This document shows, one piece after another, positions 33,817 through 42,856 of a stretch of DNA of 64,000 bases. The position numbers were made by a program, and so were the translations under genes. How positions within the stretch are numbered: position 1 is the first letter of the stretch; each line of letters begins with the position of its first letter. The stretch comes from SG8-41 sp036555615 (GTDB lineage Bacteria; Pseudomonadota; Gammaproteobacteria; Burkholderiales; SG8-41): the NCBI GenBank assembly GCA_036555615.1, contig DATBKZ010000101.1, positions 62,001-126,000 on the forward strand, given 5' to 3'. The notes under the pieces were generated by a model. That model made no database searches. It was given only the letters and a program-made list of their open reading frames with translations, and was not told where the DNA came from.

Positions 33817-35505
33817 TCAGATTTTCGGGTATGGGTTCCGCCCCACCATCACCTCGACCAGCGCCGGGCGGTTCTTCGTTGCAGCGAGTCCTTGGCGCAG
33901 AGCACCCTTGACATCCTTCGAATCATTGACACGGATGCCTTCGGCACCGCAGGCTTTGGCGATGGCGGCGAAGTCGGGGCTCTGGAACGCGGTGCCGTAG
34001 GTGTGGCCGTAGAGGTTCAACTGCTGCATGAAGGTCTGCCCGAAGGCGCCATCGTTCAGCACAATTATGAGGATGTTGGCTCCATACTCGACCGCGGTCG
34101 GGAGATCGCCGATAGTCATAAGAAAGGCGCCGTCCCCCGCGAGCGCCACGACGTCGCGCTCCGGGAATTCCATCCTGGCAACGATCGCCGTGGGCAATGC
34201 GTAGCTCATCGCGTTCCAGACCCCGGACTGCATGAACGACTCGGGGGTCGCGATGCGACGGAAGGTGCGGGCCCACATCTGGCAATTGCCCACGTCGCTC
34301 GCAACGATTGCATTGTCGTCGAGGACGGCGTTCATCGCGTCCATCAGCACGCCCGGGTAGATGGGCCGTTCATCCTGGTGTGGAGCGTTCTGCTCCGCCA
34401 GGCTCGTCCGGATGGCAGCCTTGCCCTCGGCGAGCTTCCGGATGAGCGCCTCATCTCGCGGCCGTTGATAATTGCCTAGCCGCTCCAGCAGCGACGCGAG
34501 GAAGCGCTTGGGATCGGCCACGCGCTGGTCTTCGCCCTGGTAGCTGGAATCCGCAGCGTCATCGAAGCCAACGAGGATGAGATGCTTCTCCGGGGCGCGG
34601 TGCCTCAACTCGGACAATTCAGCCGTGCCCGCCCGCAGGCCCACCGCGAATACGAGATCGGTTTGCTTCAGCGCCTCGACGCACAGCGGATGGCTGCGAT
34701 AATGCTGGAAGTGCCCCGCGAAAAAAGGATGCGATTCAGGGATCACGCCAATTGCGTCCTGGGCGAACACCACGGGTGCCTGAAGCCTCATCGAAAGCTC
34801 CGACAGCTCCCGCATCGCGCCCTGGCGAATGACCCCCTTCCCCGCCGCGATAACCGGGGCTCTGGCTTCCATGAGCCGCTTGGCGAAGCGCACGACGTCC
34901 TCCCCGTTCGGCTCAGCGGCCTGGGTCGGGAGGCGCTGGTAGGGCGGAAGCACGGCGGGAGCCTCCTGCAGGATGAACTCGCTGTAGTCCGACAGCCGCG
35001 GCAGCTCGACGTGTACGGGTCCCGGCCGGCCGGTGCGGGCAGTGTGGAAGGCCTTCGCCAACACCGCCGGAATGTCCTCGAGGCGCTCCACGCGCGCCGA
35101 CCACTTGGTGATCTTCCTGAACATTTCGTGCACGAAGGCGGGATCATCGACGCCGTGAAAGGCCTCCCGGTCAGCATCGAGCGGAACGGCGCCGCTGATA
35201 TGCACGACGGGCGACGCCGCGCCGTAGGCCTGGGCAACTCCCGCCATGGAATTGATGCACCCCGGGCCGGCCGTCACGATGCACACGCCGGGCTTGCCTG
35301 TGAGGCGTCCGTAGGCGTCCGCCATCAGCGAGACGTTCGGCTCCTGCTTGCAGGTGACCATGCGGATCGAGCGCACGCGGCTCAGCCCGTCGTAGATCGG
35401 GTGAATGTGCGAGCCCGGGACGCTGTAGACGCGCTCGACGCCCTCCTCGCGCAGCGCCTCGGCCACTGCCTCGCCTGCGTGCATCGCCGCGCGGCGCGAA
35501 CTCAT
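33817..35505 (-). CDS. thiamine-diphosphate-dependent enzyme, acetolactate synthase/decarboxylase superfamily
   Basis: A 562-residue three-domain ThDP enzyme. The N-terminal PYR domain has the cofactor-activating Glu55 in VTCKQEPNVSLMADAYGRL. A middle DHS-like domain follows (LMEARAPVIAAGKGVIRQGA). The C-terminal PP domain has the ThDP/Mg motif beginning VALAGDGAFLMTIGD and ending LNDGAFGQT. Presence of the Glu argues against glyoxylate carboligase, which lacks it. Substrate is not identifiable; a 2-oxo acid decarboxylase or ligase is likely. It lies 21 bases after the glycosylase gene in a minus-strand group with oxidoreductases and cupins, so a catabolic role is inferred. Confidence 0.85.
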   Translation of the reverse strand: MSSRRAAMHAGEAVAEALREEGVERVYSVPGSHIHPIYDGLSRVRSIRMVTCKQEPNVSLMADAYGRLTGKPGVCIVTAGPGCINSMAGVAQAYGAASPVVHISGAVPLDADREAFHGVDDPAFVHEMFRKITKWSARVERLEDIPAVLAKAFHTARTGRPGPVHVELPRLSDYSEFILQEAPAVLPPYQRLPTQAAEPNGEDVVRFAKRLMEARAPVIAAGKGVIRQGAMRELSELSMRLQAPVVFAQDAIGVIPESHPFFAGHFQHYRSHPLCVEALKQTDLVFAVGLRAGTAELSELRHRAPEKHLILVGFDDAADSSYQGEDQRVADPKRFLASLLERLGNYQRPRDEALIRKLAEGKAAIRTSLAEQNAPHQDERPIYPGVLMDAMNAVLDDNAIVASDVGNCQMWARTFRRIATPESFMQSGVWNAMSYALPTAIVARMEFPERDVVALAGDGAFLMTIGDLPTAVEYGANILIIVLNDGAFGQTFMQQLNLYGHTYGTAFQSPDFAAIAKACGAEGIRVNDSKDVKGALRQGLAATKNRPALVEVMVGRNPYPKI

Positions 35506-35526
35506 GACGTGCCTCCTCCGGGCGGT

Positions 35527-36237
35527 TTATAGCGCAATTCCGAGATCCGCCAACGCACGCGTCGCCTGGGCAGCCCAACCGCGATTGGCGGCAGGACTCG
35601 CGGGGCTGGGATGTGGCATCAGGCCGAGCTTGATGCCTGACCCTTTCAGGGCAGCTGCGGCGCGATCCGCGGCGAACCGCCCCACGCCCACGACGTGCTC
35701 GGGGCGCAGCCGCTCGACCGTTCGCCGCAAAGCCCTATCGCATGCCTTGAACAGCGCCGCCTGCTCGGTGCGGGGGAGCTTGTCGGGAGTGCGGTTGCGG
35801 CCGCTCGCTTCAATGAACGCGAGCGGGCAGTAATTAGCGACGAAAAAGCGCTCGAAGAAGCGCTGCGGCGTGCCGAAGTTATCGCGCGCCCACCCCCACA
35901 GGCGCTGGCCGCTCACCTCCCCCCGCGGGCAGTGAAAGCCGGCAACCGGCCGCTTCGGGTGCTCGCGAGGCGGGTGCCCGACCGGCGCCTCGATGCCGAG
36001 CCAGCCGCGTACCATTCCCACGTCCCCAAAGGGCACCCCGGTCTGCGCCATCCCGAAAGGCCCCGGATTCATGCCGAGGAGGATCACTCCGAGCCTCCCC
36101 CGGCCGTAGCGCTCGAGGTAGGCGCGGTACGGACTCCAGGCATAGACGAGCGGGTTGTAGACGTACGCCACTGGCGCGGCGAACTTGAGGCGGCTCACGT
36201 CGCTGCGCAGGCGGCGCGCGATGGCGACGAGCTCCAC
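35527..36237 (-). CDS. SMUG1-type uracil-DNA glycosylase
   Basis: Removes uracil and oxidised pyrimidines such as 5-hydroxymethyluracil from DNA. The 236-residue protein has the diagnostic first motif GMNPGPFGMAQTGVPFGD and the second motif MPHPSPASPAANRGW of the SMUG1 family. VANYCPLAFIEASGRNRTPD lies between them. I start at the GTG at 36237, nine bases after the CobW stop, because the upstream frame overlaps the cobW gene and homology begins at LRSDVSRLKF. Bacterial SMUG1 is patchily distributed. It is flanked by genes with no DNA repair link, so cotranscription looks incidental. Confidence 0.9.
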   Translation of the reverse strand: MELVAIARRLRSDVSRLKFAAPVAYVYNPLVYAWSPYRAYLERYGRGRLGVILLGMNPGPFGMAQTGVPFGDVGMVRGWLGIEAPVGHPPREHPKRPVAGFHCPRGEVSGQRLWGWARDNFGTPQRFFERFFVANYCPLAFIEASGRNRTPDKLPRTEQAALFKACDRALRRTVERLRPEHVVGVGRFAADRAAAALKGSGIKLGLMPHPSPASPAANRGWAAQATRALADLGIAL

Positions 36238-36245
36238 GCGCGTAC

Positions 36246-37280
36246 TCAGCCCGTGCCGATCGCGCCGATCGCGGCAAAGAGGTCCGCGACGACCTGGCGG
36301 GGAATGCCGCGGGTGATGAAGACAAGCCGGGTGGTGCGGTCGGCGCTCGGCCACGCCGCAAGCTCCAGCGGGGGATGAAACAGGTGCTGCACCCCCTGCA
36401 CGACCATCGGTCCCGACTTGCCCTCGACGTTGACCAGCCCCTTCACTCGGAGCAGATCCGGCCCGCGCAGAGCGGTGAGAACATCCATCGCTTGCGTAAA
36501 AGCAGCCCAAGCCATGGGCTTCTCGAAGCGCAGCACGAAGGACTGCACGGTCTCGTCGTGGCGATGGCCGTGCTCATGATCCTCATCCGCGCCCAGCCAG
36601 CGCTCGACTTCCTCCAGGTCGGCGCGCGAACGCCGCAGCCCGACGTCCACGAGGAATGCGAGCTCGATCTCACCGTTTGTCGCCCTGCGCAGCGGCGCAC
36701 GCGGATTGATCTCCCGCAGCCGTTCCGTCAGGGTTTCGAGGGGCTCCTCGGCCGCAAGGTCAGTCTTGGTGACGACCAGCCGGTCGGCGAGCGCGACCTG
36801 CTTGACCGGCTCCGAGAACTGGACCAGCTGCCCCGTCGCGTTGACTGCATCCACCAGCGTGACGACGCAGTCGAGGCGGTACTGGTCGCGCAACATCGAG
36901 TCGGTCAGCAATGTCTGCATCACCGGCGCCGGGTCCGCGAGCCCGGTGGTCTCGATGACAACACGGTCGTAATCGATGATCTCGCCATTGCGCCGCTTGA
37001 TGAAGAGATCGCGTAACGTCTCCTGCAGGTCGCCGCGCAGCACGCAGCACAGGCAGCCGTTATTGAGCAGCATCATCTGCTCGGAGGAGACCTGCACGAG
37101 ATCGTTGTCCACGCCGATCTCGCCCAGCTCGTTGACGATCACTGCGACCCGGTTCATCTCGGGGCGCTTGAGCAGTCGATTGACGAGCGTCGTCTTGCCG
37201 GATCCGAGGAAGCCGGTGACGATTGACACCGGGATCAACCCCGCGAGGGTGTCTCGGGTCGCGGTCGGGCTCTCGGGCAT
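36246..37280 (-). CDS. CobW/COG0523 family GTPase (metal chaperone)
   Basis: A 344-residue G3E-family GTPase. It has Walker A in IVTGFLGSGKTTLVNRLL, the metal-binding CxCC in NNGCLCCVLRGDLQETL, the ETTGLADPAP block, the NKxD-like VVTKTDL and a C-terminal CobW_C domain. Before the C-terminal domain is a His/Asp-rich stretch (GADEDHEHGHRHDE) that can bind Zn, Ni or Co. Such proteins deliver metal to client enzymes. The ATG at 37280 shares one base with the stop of the LVIVD gene (TGATG). The upstream LVIVD protein and the nearby bicupin are possible clients, by position only. Confidence 0.9.
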   Translation of the reverse strand: MPESPTATRDTLAGLIPVSIVTGFLGSGKTTLVNRLLKRPEMNRVAVIVNELGEIGVDNDLVQVSSEQMMLLNNGCLCCVLRGDLQETLRDLFIKRRNGEIIDYDRVVIETTGLADPAPVMQTLLTDSMLRDQYRLDCVVTLVDAVNATGQLVQFSEPVKQVALADRLVVTKTDLAAEEPLETLTERLREINPRAPLRRATNGEIELAFLVDVGLRRSRADLEEVERWLGADEDHEHGHRHDETVQSFVLRFEKPMAWAAFTQAMDVLTALRGPDLLRVKGLVNVEGKSGPMVVQGVQHLFHPPLELAAWPSADRTTRLVFITRGIPRQVVADLFAAIGAIGTG

Positions 37281-38527
37281 CAAAACGTCGTCTCCAGCGT
37301 ATAGAGGCCGCCGCCGAAACGGTCCACCGCGTAGACGATGCGGTTCTCGTCCACCCACACGTCGTTGATCTGCGCCGAGCCCTTGGGCGCCAGCTTGGGC
37401 GTGGCCGGCACGAAGTAGCCCACCTCCTTGGGCTGCATGGGATTGGAAACATCGAATGCCCGCACGCCGCCGTTGAAATAGGTGCCGAAGATCAGGGTCT
37501 CGGAGCGGAACGAGCACGGCCCCGGCAGGTTCTCGTGCAGGTTGTGGGAGCCGAAGCGGCCGCCGCGCTTGGTGAAGATTTCCGCCGGCGGCAGCGGAAA
37601 CGTCGCGATCGGCACCAGGTTGCTTTCCACGTGCGCATCCACCACCCACGTCGGCTTGGGCCAATCCTCGCCGTTGTCCCGCACGCATTCATCCGAGACG
37701 ATCAGGTAGCCGCGCTCGAGCAACGGCAGCACGGTGTGCGAGAAGCCGTTGTAGGGCGGCGAGTATTGGAGATGCCCGACCGGCTTGGGTTTGGACTTGT
37801 CGCTGATATCGAGTATCCAGACGCCCCCGTCGATGTAGCCGACATAGGTGCGGTCTGGCTTCTTCGGATAGGAGGTGCAGTTGTGCGGCCGGTAGCCGCC
37901 ATCGAATCTCGGGTGGCGCGGCGGCGGCGGCGCGGAGTCCCCCTTGCGCGTGCCTGGGTACCACCAGCGCCCGACTTCAGCGGGCTTTGACGGATTGCGC
38001 ACGTCGATGATGCGATAGAACTGGTCGTCCTTCTGGTGGGTAGGCTCGAAATCGGGCGCCCCGGAGGTGAGATGCACATATTCGCCGTCGACGAAGAAGA
38101 CGCAGTGCGCGCCGCGCGAATGCGGCCCCGAAGTGTCGAAATGCGAGATCAGCCTCGGCTTCTCGGGCGTGCTGATGTCGAACAGGTCCATGCCGGCGGG
38201 CTTGAGCCCCCACTTCTTGGTCTGGTAGGCGACCGCCATGATGTCGCCCACCACGTCGAGCGAGTTCGACCGCACGTCGTTGTGCGGCAGGTCGGTCTGC
38301 ACCACCATCTTCGGGTTGCGGGGGTCGGTCACGTCGACCGCCGTGAAATTCTTGGGAGCCGACTCGTGCGCCATCCAGAGGATGCGCCGGCCGTCCTTCG
38401 CCTTCTGCATGTTGACGCCCTCGCCGACCCCGCCGAAACCGGCGAGCTCGTGGTGCCCGAGGAGCTTCATGTTGAGGGCAAGCTGGGCGGCTCCGCCGCC
38501 CGGTCTGAGGGTTCCTTCGGCTGCCAT
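37280..38527 (-). CDS. LVIVD-repeat beta-propeller protein
   Basis: A 415-residue protein without a signal peptide. It has repeated blades of the LVIVD type, seen as FTAVDVTDPRNPKMVVQTDL, GMDLFDISTPEKPRLISHFD, YRIIDVRNPSKPAEVGRWWY, VWILDISDKSKPKPVGHLQY and VRAFDVSNPMQPKEVGYFVP, each with D(V/I)(S/T/R)xPxxP. His and Cys residues (GPHSRGAHCVFF, YRPHNCTSYPKK) occur at blade tops. The biochemical role of this family is not established. It is flanked on both sides by tightly packed genes (no gap to the dehydrogenase, one-base overlap with cobW), so it belongs to this operon. Confidence 0.78.
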   Translation of the reverse strand: MAAEGTLRPGGGAAQLALNMKLLGHHELAGFGGVGEGVNMQKAKDGRRILWMAHESAPKNFTAVDVTDPRNPKMVVQTDLPHNDVRSNSLDVVGDIMAVAYQTKKWGLKPAGMDLFDISTPEKPRLISHFDTSGPHSRGAHCVFFVDGEYVHLTSGAPDFEPTHQKDDQFYRIIDVRNPSKPAEVGRWWYPGTRKGDSAPPPPRHPRFDGGYRPHNCTSYPKKPDRTYVGYIDGGVWILDISDKSKPKPVGHLQYSPPYNGFSHTVLPLLERGYLIVSDECVRDNGEDWPKPTWVVDAHVESNLVPIATFPLPPAEIFTKRGGRFGSHNLHENLPGPCSFRSETLIFGTYFNGGVRAFDVSNPMQPKEVGYFVPATPKLAPKGSAQINDVWVDENRIVYAVDRFGGGLYTLETTF

Positions 38528-39466
38528 CTATCTTCCTTTCCTGGTTGTGCGCCGCCCGGGTCTGCCCCGCAAGCCGGCGCGTTTTCGCAAGACTGAGTGA
38601 ATCGCCGCGGTGTCCTCCAGGGCAAAACCCTGCCTCAAGGCCGCGGAATAATACGGGATGCTGCCGTCGAAGAGCGGCGTCGGGCATTTCAGCCGCCGCA
38701 CGAAGGCCCGGATGATGTCGATGTCCTTCTGGTAGATCTTCGACTTCATGTGGGCCGGAGTATAGCGGCCCCGCACCATCATCGGGCCCCGCACCTGGAA
38801 CATCCTCGAGGACCCCGCGCCGTCGCCGATCACGCGGTAGAGCAGCCCCAGGTCGATGCCCGCCTTCTCCCCCATCACCATCGCCTCGGCGGTGGAGAGA
38901 TTGTGTATCGTCACGAGCAGGTTGGCGACGAACTTGAGCTTGGAGCCGACGCCGAATTCGCCGCAGTAGTAGGTCGAGCGCGCGAAGCCGTCGAATACCC
39001 TGCGGCAGCGGTTGAACGCTCGCTGCTCGCCGCTCGCGTAGACGGCGATGTCCTTCGCCGCTGCCTGGGCCCCGGTGCCGCTGATCGGGCAGTCGAGCAG
39101 AACCACACGCTTGCGCGCGAGCCGCCGGCGCAGGCTTTCCTTGAGCTCAAGCGTCATCGTGCTCGCCTCGATGACGATAGTGCCCGGGCGGGCGCCGGCC
39201 GCGATGCCCTGCCTGCCGAAGTACGCCTCCTCCATCGCGCCCGGCGACGGCAACGACGTAATGAGAATCCGCGCTCTGGCGGCGACCTCGGCGCAGGAGC
39301 GCGCGGCGCGCCCCCCAGATCTCGAAAAAGCTCTCATCGCTGCCGGCGCGACGTCGTAACCGACCACCTTGTATCCGGCTGCAAGCAGGTGCCGCGCGAA
39401 GGCGCCACCCATGATCCCCAGGCCGACCTGACCCACAGTACCGCGGCTGCGACTTGCTCGTTTCAC
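38528..39466 (-). CDS. NAD(P)-dependent beta-hydroxyacid dehydrogenase (3-hydroxyisobutyrate dehydrogenase family)
   Basis: A 312-residue dehydrogenase of the 6-phosphogluconate/3-hydroxyisobutyrate type. The Rossmann motif is VGQVGLGIMGGAFARHLLAA. The substrate block is LLDCPISGTGAQAAAKDIAV, and the catalytic Lys lies in GSKLKFVANLLVTIHNLSTA. The all-alpha C-terminal domain follows (KSKIYQKDIDIIRAF). The GTG at 39466 is chosen because it follows the bicupin stop by two bases and homology starts soon after. An upstream extension would run through the cupin gene. The C-terminus is unusually Arg-rich (RKRAGLRGRPGRRTTRKGR). Substrate unknown; tartronate semialdehyde or similar hydroxyacids are typical. 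Confidence 0.83.
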   Translation of the reverse strand: MKRASRSRGTVGQVGLGIMGGAFARHLLAAGYKVVGYDVAPAAMRAFSRSGGRAARSCAEVAARARILITSLPSPGAMEEAYFGRQGIAAGARPGTIVIEASTMTLELKESLRRRLARKRVVLLDCPISGTGAQAAAKDIAVYASGEQRAFNRCRRVFDGFARSTYYCGEFGVGSKLKFVANLLVTIHNLSTAEAMVMGEKAGIDLGLLYRVIGDGAGSSRMFQVRGPMMVRGRYTPAHMKSKIYQKDIDIIRAFVRRLKCPTPLFDGSIPYYSAALRQGFALEDTAAIHSVLRKRAGLRGRPGRRTTRKGR

Positions 39467-39468
39467 AT

Positions 39469-40314
39469 TCAGTTGGGCTTCACGTTGAGCCGCGCCTGCT
39501 CCGCCTCTTCCGGGCTCATGCCGTCGATCCGGTCCTCGAGCCACGGTGTCGAGCACACCAGCACGTAGCGCGCATACGGGGACTCAACCTGCAGCCGGTA
39601 AGCCTCCCCGCGCGGAACGTACACGATATCACCGGTGGTGACCGCTTTGGTCTCGCCGCTTGCCATCGCCTGCAACCTGCCGCTCAATACGTATACGAAC
39701 ATCTCGTGCTGGGCCGTCGCCTGCGGCTCCTCATAGCCGCCCGGCACCTCGAAGAAGCCGAAGGCGAGCCGCTCGCCCTCGATCCAGTCGACATGCCGCG
39801 CCGAGCGCCGCGGGGCATCGAGGGATTCGATGATCGGATAGAAGCAGACATTAAGGCCGTCCACGATCGCCTGCGACCGGCCTTCGGCGCTCTTGTGCTT
39901 GTCGCGCTCCCCTACCTTGTAGCGCCGGTTCACCTCCTCGACCGTCATCGCCTTTTCCGGCACGGCCTCGTTCTCGGCGAGCCCCACGACCGTCCAGGTC
40001 TTGTCCTTGATGTAGAGATACTGGCAGTGCCCGTCCTCTGTCGCCCGCATCGAGTGCCGGGCATACGCCGGGGCATGCACGAAGGTCCCCGGCGATACGA
40101 TACGGCGGTCCTTGCCGACGATGGCGTTGATCTTGCCGCGCAGCGGGAAGATCAGGAGCTCATTGGGATGGTAGTGCAGCTCGGAGCCGGTGCCCGCGTT
40201 CTTGTGCAGCAGGCAGAAATACATGTACTGCCCGTCGATCACCGGCGCTTTCCCGGTGGAAAGATGCGGCGTGAGGTACTGGCTTTCGATGTCCTCGAAG
40301 CGGTGAAACGACAC
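39469..40314 (-). CDS. bicupin protein
   Basis: A 281-residue protein with two cupin barrels. The first has a metal-site block around SELHYHPNELLIFPLRGKI and then GTFVHAPAYARHSM, near residues 44-88. The second has EPQATAQHEMFVYVLSGRL and GDIVYVPRGEAYRL, near residues 205-250. Such proteins include dioxygenases, isomerases and sensors, and the second site appears to have fewer metal ligands. It is the first gene of the minus-strand group and is divergent from the Gfo/Idh/MocA operon. The 262-base gap between them holds a possible CATAAT -10 near 40429 but no gene. Activity not assigned. Confidence 0.8.
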   Translation of the reverse strand: MSFHRFEDIESQYLTPHLSTGKAPVIDGQYMYFCLLHKNAGTGSELHYHPNELLIFPLRGKINAIVGKDRRIVSPGTFVHAPAYARHSMRATEDGHCQYLYIKDKTWTVVGLAENEAVPEKAMTVEEVNRRYKVGERDKHKSAEGRSQAIVDGLNVCFYPIIESLDAPRRSARHVDWIEGERLAFGFFEVPGGYEEPQATAQHEMFVYVLSGRLQAMASGETKAVTTGDIVYVPRGEAYRLQVESPYARYVLVCSTPWLEDRIDGMSPEEAEQARLNVKPN

Positions 40315-40576
40315 GGGGCTCCTGGCGGGATGCCGGCTGGTGCGGAGGTGCGTCCAATGCTAACATCGTGCCGAGAGTCGGACAATTCTCCGCCCGGGCA
40401 GTTGCAGAATATGGACTGCTCTTTTGCGGCATAATTTTACTGCTCGTTCCGTTCCAACCTTGTTGCGCTGAGCGCAGTGCCCCAGGGACGCTTGACTCTC
40501 GCTTTGCAGGCGGCCGCGCCAAGAGCCACAACGGGTTGAACGGCACGGGACTGCGTCGATTCCCTCCGGAGGGCGG

Positions 40577-41644
40577 GTGAAGCAAATCAATGTCGGGATC
40601 ATCGGCACCGGCTGGTGCGGCGGCATCCGCGCCGAAACCTGCGCGTCGAATCCCGTCGTCGGGAATCTCCATCTGGCGGAGATCAGGCACGAGCGCCTGG
40701 CGGAAGTTGCCAGGGCGACCGGGGCAAAGACCGCAACTGCCGATTACCGCGAGCTCCTGAAGATCCGCGAGATCGACGCCTATTTCATCTCGGCGACCCC
40801 GGAAACCCATCATTACCCGATGGCGCGCGAGTGCCTGCTCGCGGGCAAGCACGTGTTCCTGGAGAAGCCGATCGCACTCGAGCTGCACGAAGCCGACGAG
40901 CTGATCGCGCTCTCGCGCAGGAACAAGCTCAAGTTCACCATCGGCTATTCCCAGCGCTTCAACCCGAAGTTCGCCTACGTCAAGAAGTCGATCACGAACG
41001 GCGCGATCGGGAAACCGGTAAGCGCCCTGGTCAGCCGCCACATCACGCGCGGCCTGGGCACGAAGATCACGGGACGCACCAAGCTCTCCCCCGCCGCGAT
41101 GGAGGCCACCCACGACCTCGACTTCGTGATGTGGTGCCTCGAGCCCGCCCGCCCGGTGCAGGTCTACTCGACCATCAATTACGGGGCGATGCGCGAAGCG
41201 ACGGGCGCCGACATTCCCGACACGCAGTTGATCACCGTAATCATGGACAACAATCTTTCTTTCGTCATCAATGCGGGCTGGAGCCTGCCGCCCGGCTACC
41301 CGAATTTTTCCAGCACCTGGATCGAGATGATCGGCACCGAGGGTGCGCTGCTGGTGGACGACAGCCACCGCGACGTGATTCTTAATACCCTGCGCGACGG
41401 CATGCGCCTGCCGATGTCCTCCATGCCCGGGGAGTTTGTGGACCATGCGTACGCCGGGCCGATGAAGGCCGAGACCGTGCATTTTCTCGAGGCGGTGGCA
41501 TGCGACCGCCCCGTGCTGGTCACGCCCGAGCAGGCGCGCCAGGTCATGGAGGTCTACATCGCGGCCGATCTTTCCGCCGAGCGCCGCCAGCCTGTCAGCC
41601 TGCCGCTGCCGGAATCGCGCGCATCCGCGGCTGCCGCCCGCTGA
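40577..41644 (+). CDS. Gfo/Idh/MocA family oxidoreductase (first copy)
   Basis: A 355-residue NAD(P)-dependent oxidoreductase, typical of sugar, inositol and sugar-acid metabolism. The N-terminal Rossmann fold is INVGIIGTGWCGGIRAE. The cofactor Lys is in HVFLEKPIALELHEADEL, and the C-terminal domain has the HDLD block (EATHDLDFVMWCLE) and GTEGALLVDDSHRDV. Start GTG at 40577 follows a GGAGG site by four bases. It begins the probable nine-gene plus-strand operon. The next gene is a paralogue six bases away. Substrate unknown. Confidence 0.87.
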   Translation: MKQINVGIIGTGWCGGIRAETCASNPVVGNLHLAEIRHERLAEVARATGAKTATADYRELLKIREIDAYFISATPETHHYPMARECLLAGKHVFLEKPIALELHEADELIALSRRNKLKFTIGYSQRFNPKFAYVKKSITNGAIGKPVSALVSRHITRGLGTKITGRTKLSPAAMEATHDLDFVMWCLEPARPVQVYSTINYGAMREATGADIPDTQLITVIMDNNLSFVINAGWSLPPGYPNFSSTWIEMIGTEGALLVDDSHRDVILNTLRDGMRLPMSSMPGEFVDHAYAGPMKAETVHFLEAVACDRPVLVTPEQARQVMEVYIAADLSAERRQPVSLPLPESRASAAAAR

Positions 41645-41650
41645 CCGCAG

Positions 41651-42766
41651 ATGAAGAAGAGTCCCAAGCGCATCGGGCTTGCCATCGTCGGCGCGGGGCG
41701 CGTCGGCTTGATCCGCGGGGAGCTCGCCGCGCGCCACCCCGAGGTGGACTGGATCGGCCTTGCCGAAATCAATCCGGAGCGCGGCGAGATCGTGCGGGAA
41801 AAATGCGGCGCGGATTTCGTCACCACTGACTTCCGCGAGCTCCTTTCGCGGCCCGAGGTGAACGCGGTGGTTGTATCCACCGACGAGCACTTGCACGTCG
41901 ACCCGGTTGTCTTCGCCGCGGAGCGCAAGCTCCCGATGCTGATCGAGAAGCCGCTGGCAACGGACCTTGCGGAATCCGCCGCCACGCTCGCGGCCATCGA
42001 GAAGTCCGGGGCGGACGCCGTGATGGGCTATACCCAGCGCTTTCGCCGCCGCTGGCTCGTGGCCAAGGAAAAGGTCAAAGCCGGCGCGTTGGGCGAGGTC
42101 ACGATGGTCACCTCGCGCGCCTTCATGAACCGGCTCGTCGCCATCGACAATTACAGGCGCAGCGACAACCGCTCGGAAGTGACGCCGATGGTGATCTCTG
42201 GCACGCATGCGCTCGACCTCGTGATGTGGCTCATGGAAGCGAAGAAGCCGGTCGAGGTCTATGCGCGCTCGGTGAACAAGGCGCTCGGCCCCACCTGGCA
42301 GGGCGTCGACGGCACCGGCTACACCATTACGTTCGACGACGGCGCAATCTACCACGGGGTAATTTCCTGGGCCCTGCCCGAGATCTGGCCGGGCGCCGTC
42401 TACAGCCTCGAGATCGGCGCGGTCGGCACCGAAGGCGTGCTCACCATCGACGATACGCACCGGGACATCGTTCTGGCGACGAACCTGATCCAGGCCGAAG
42501 GGTATGCGCCCGACAAGCGCCGCCATGTCGATTTCCTCACCAGCTATCCGGTCGGCGACATGGCGCTGGGCGAGTTGCGCGGTCCGATGCGGGAAGAGAC
42601 CAATTCCTGGCTGAACCGCGTGGCGCTCGGCGTGACAACCCAGCACGCGACGGCGCGCGAGGGCCATAACCGCCTGATGCTCACCAAGGCGATCGACCTT
42701 TCGGCGCGGCTCAAGCGCCCGGTCCGGCTGCCGATTGCCCCTCAGGATATGTACCAAGCCGGCTGA
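41651..42766 (+). CDS. Gfo/Idh/MocA family oxidoreductase (second copy)
   Basis: A 371-residue paralogue of the preceding gene. The Rossmann fold is IGLAIVGAGRVGLIRGE. The cofactor Lys block is LPMLIEKPLATDLAE, the substrate-side His is in VISGTHALDLVMWLMEAKK, and GTEGVLTIDDTHRDIVLAT closely matches the previous gene. The ATG at 41651 lies six bases after that stop. Two adjacent copies may act on different epimers or in sequence, as in inositol and sugar-acid routes. The gene ends 90 bases before the Bug receptor, which has its own strong ribosome site. Confidence 0.87.
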   Translation: MKKSPKRIGLAIVGAGRVGLIRGELAARHPEVDWIGLAEINPERGEIVREKCGADFVTTDFRELLSRPEVNAVVVSTDEHLHVDPVVFAAERKLPMLIEKPLATDLAESAATLAAIEKSGADAVMGYTQRFRRRWLVAKEKVKAGALGEVTMVTSRAFMNRLVAIDNYRRSDNRSEVTPMVISGTHALDLVMWLMEAKKPVEVYARSVNKALGPTWQGVDGTGYTITFDDGAIYHGVISWALPEIWPGAVYSLEIGAVGTEGVLTIDDTHRDIVLATNLIQAEGYAPDKRRHVDFLTSYPVGDMALGELRGPMREETNSWLNRVALGVTTQHATAREGHNRLMLTKAIDLSARLKRPVRLPIAPQDMYQAG

Positions 42767-42856
42767 CGGACAGCGGTGGTAGCATGGCCCCTCGCTGCCG
42801 CCGCCCCGGTGTGATCGCCACTCAATTCAAACGCGAAGATTAGGGAGGACCCCGCC

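Noticed and set aside
33817..35505. Glyoxylate carboligase as identity of the ThDP enzyme
   Set aside because: That enzyme lacks the cofactor-activating Glu, whereas Glu55 is present here.
40160..42757. An 865-codon minus-strand frame across the first two Gfo/Idh/MocA genes
   Set aside because: Composition typical of an antisense shadow; the real genes have full motifs.
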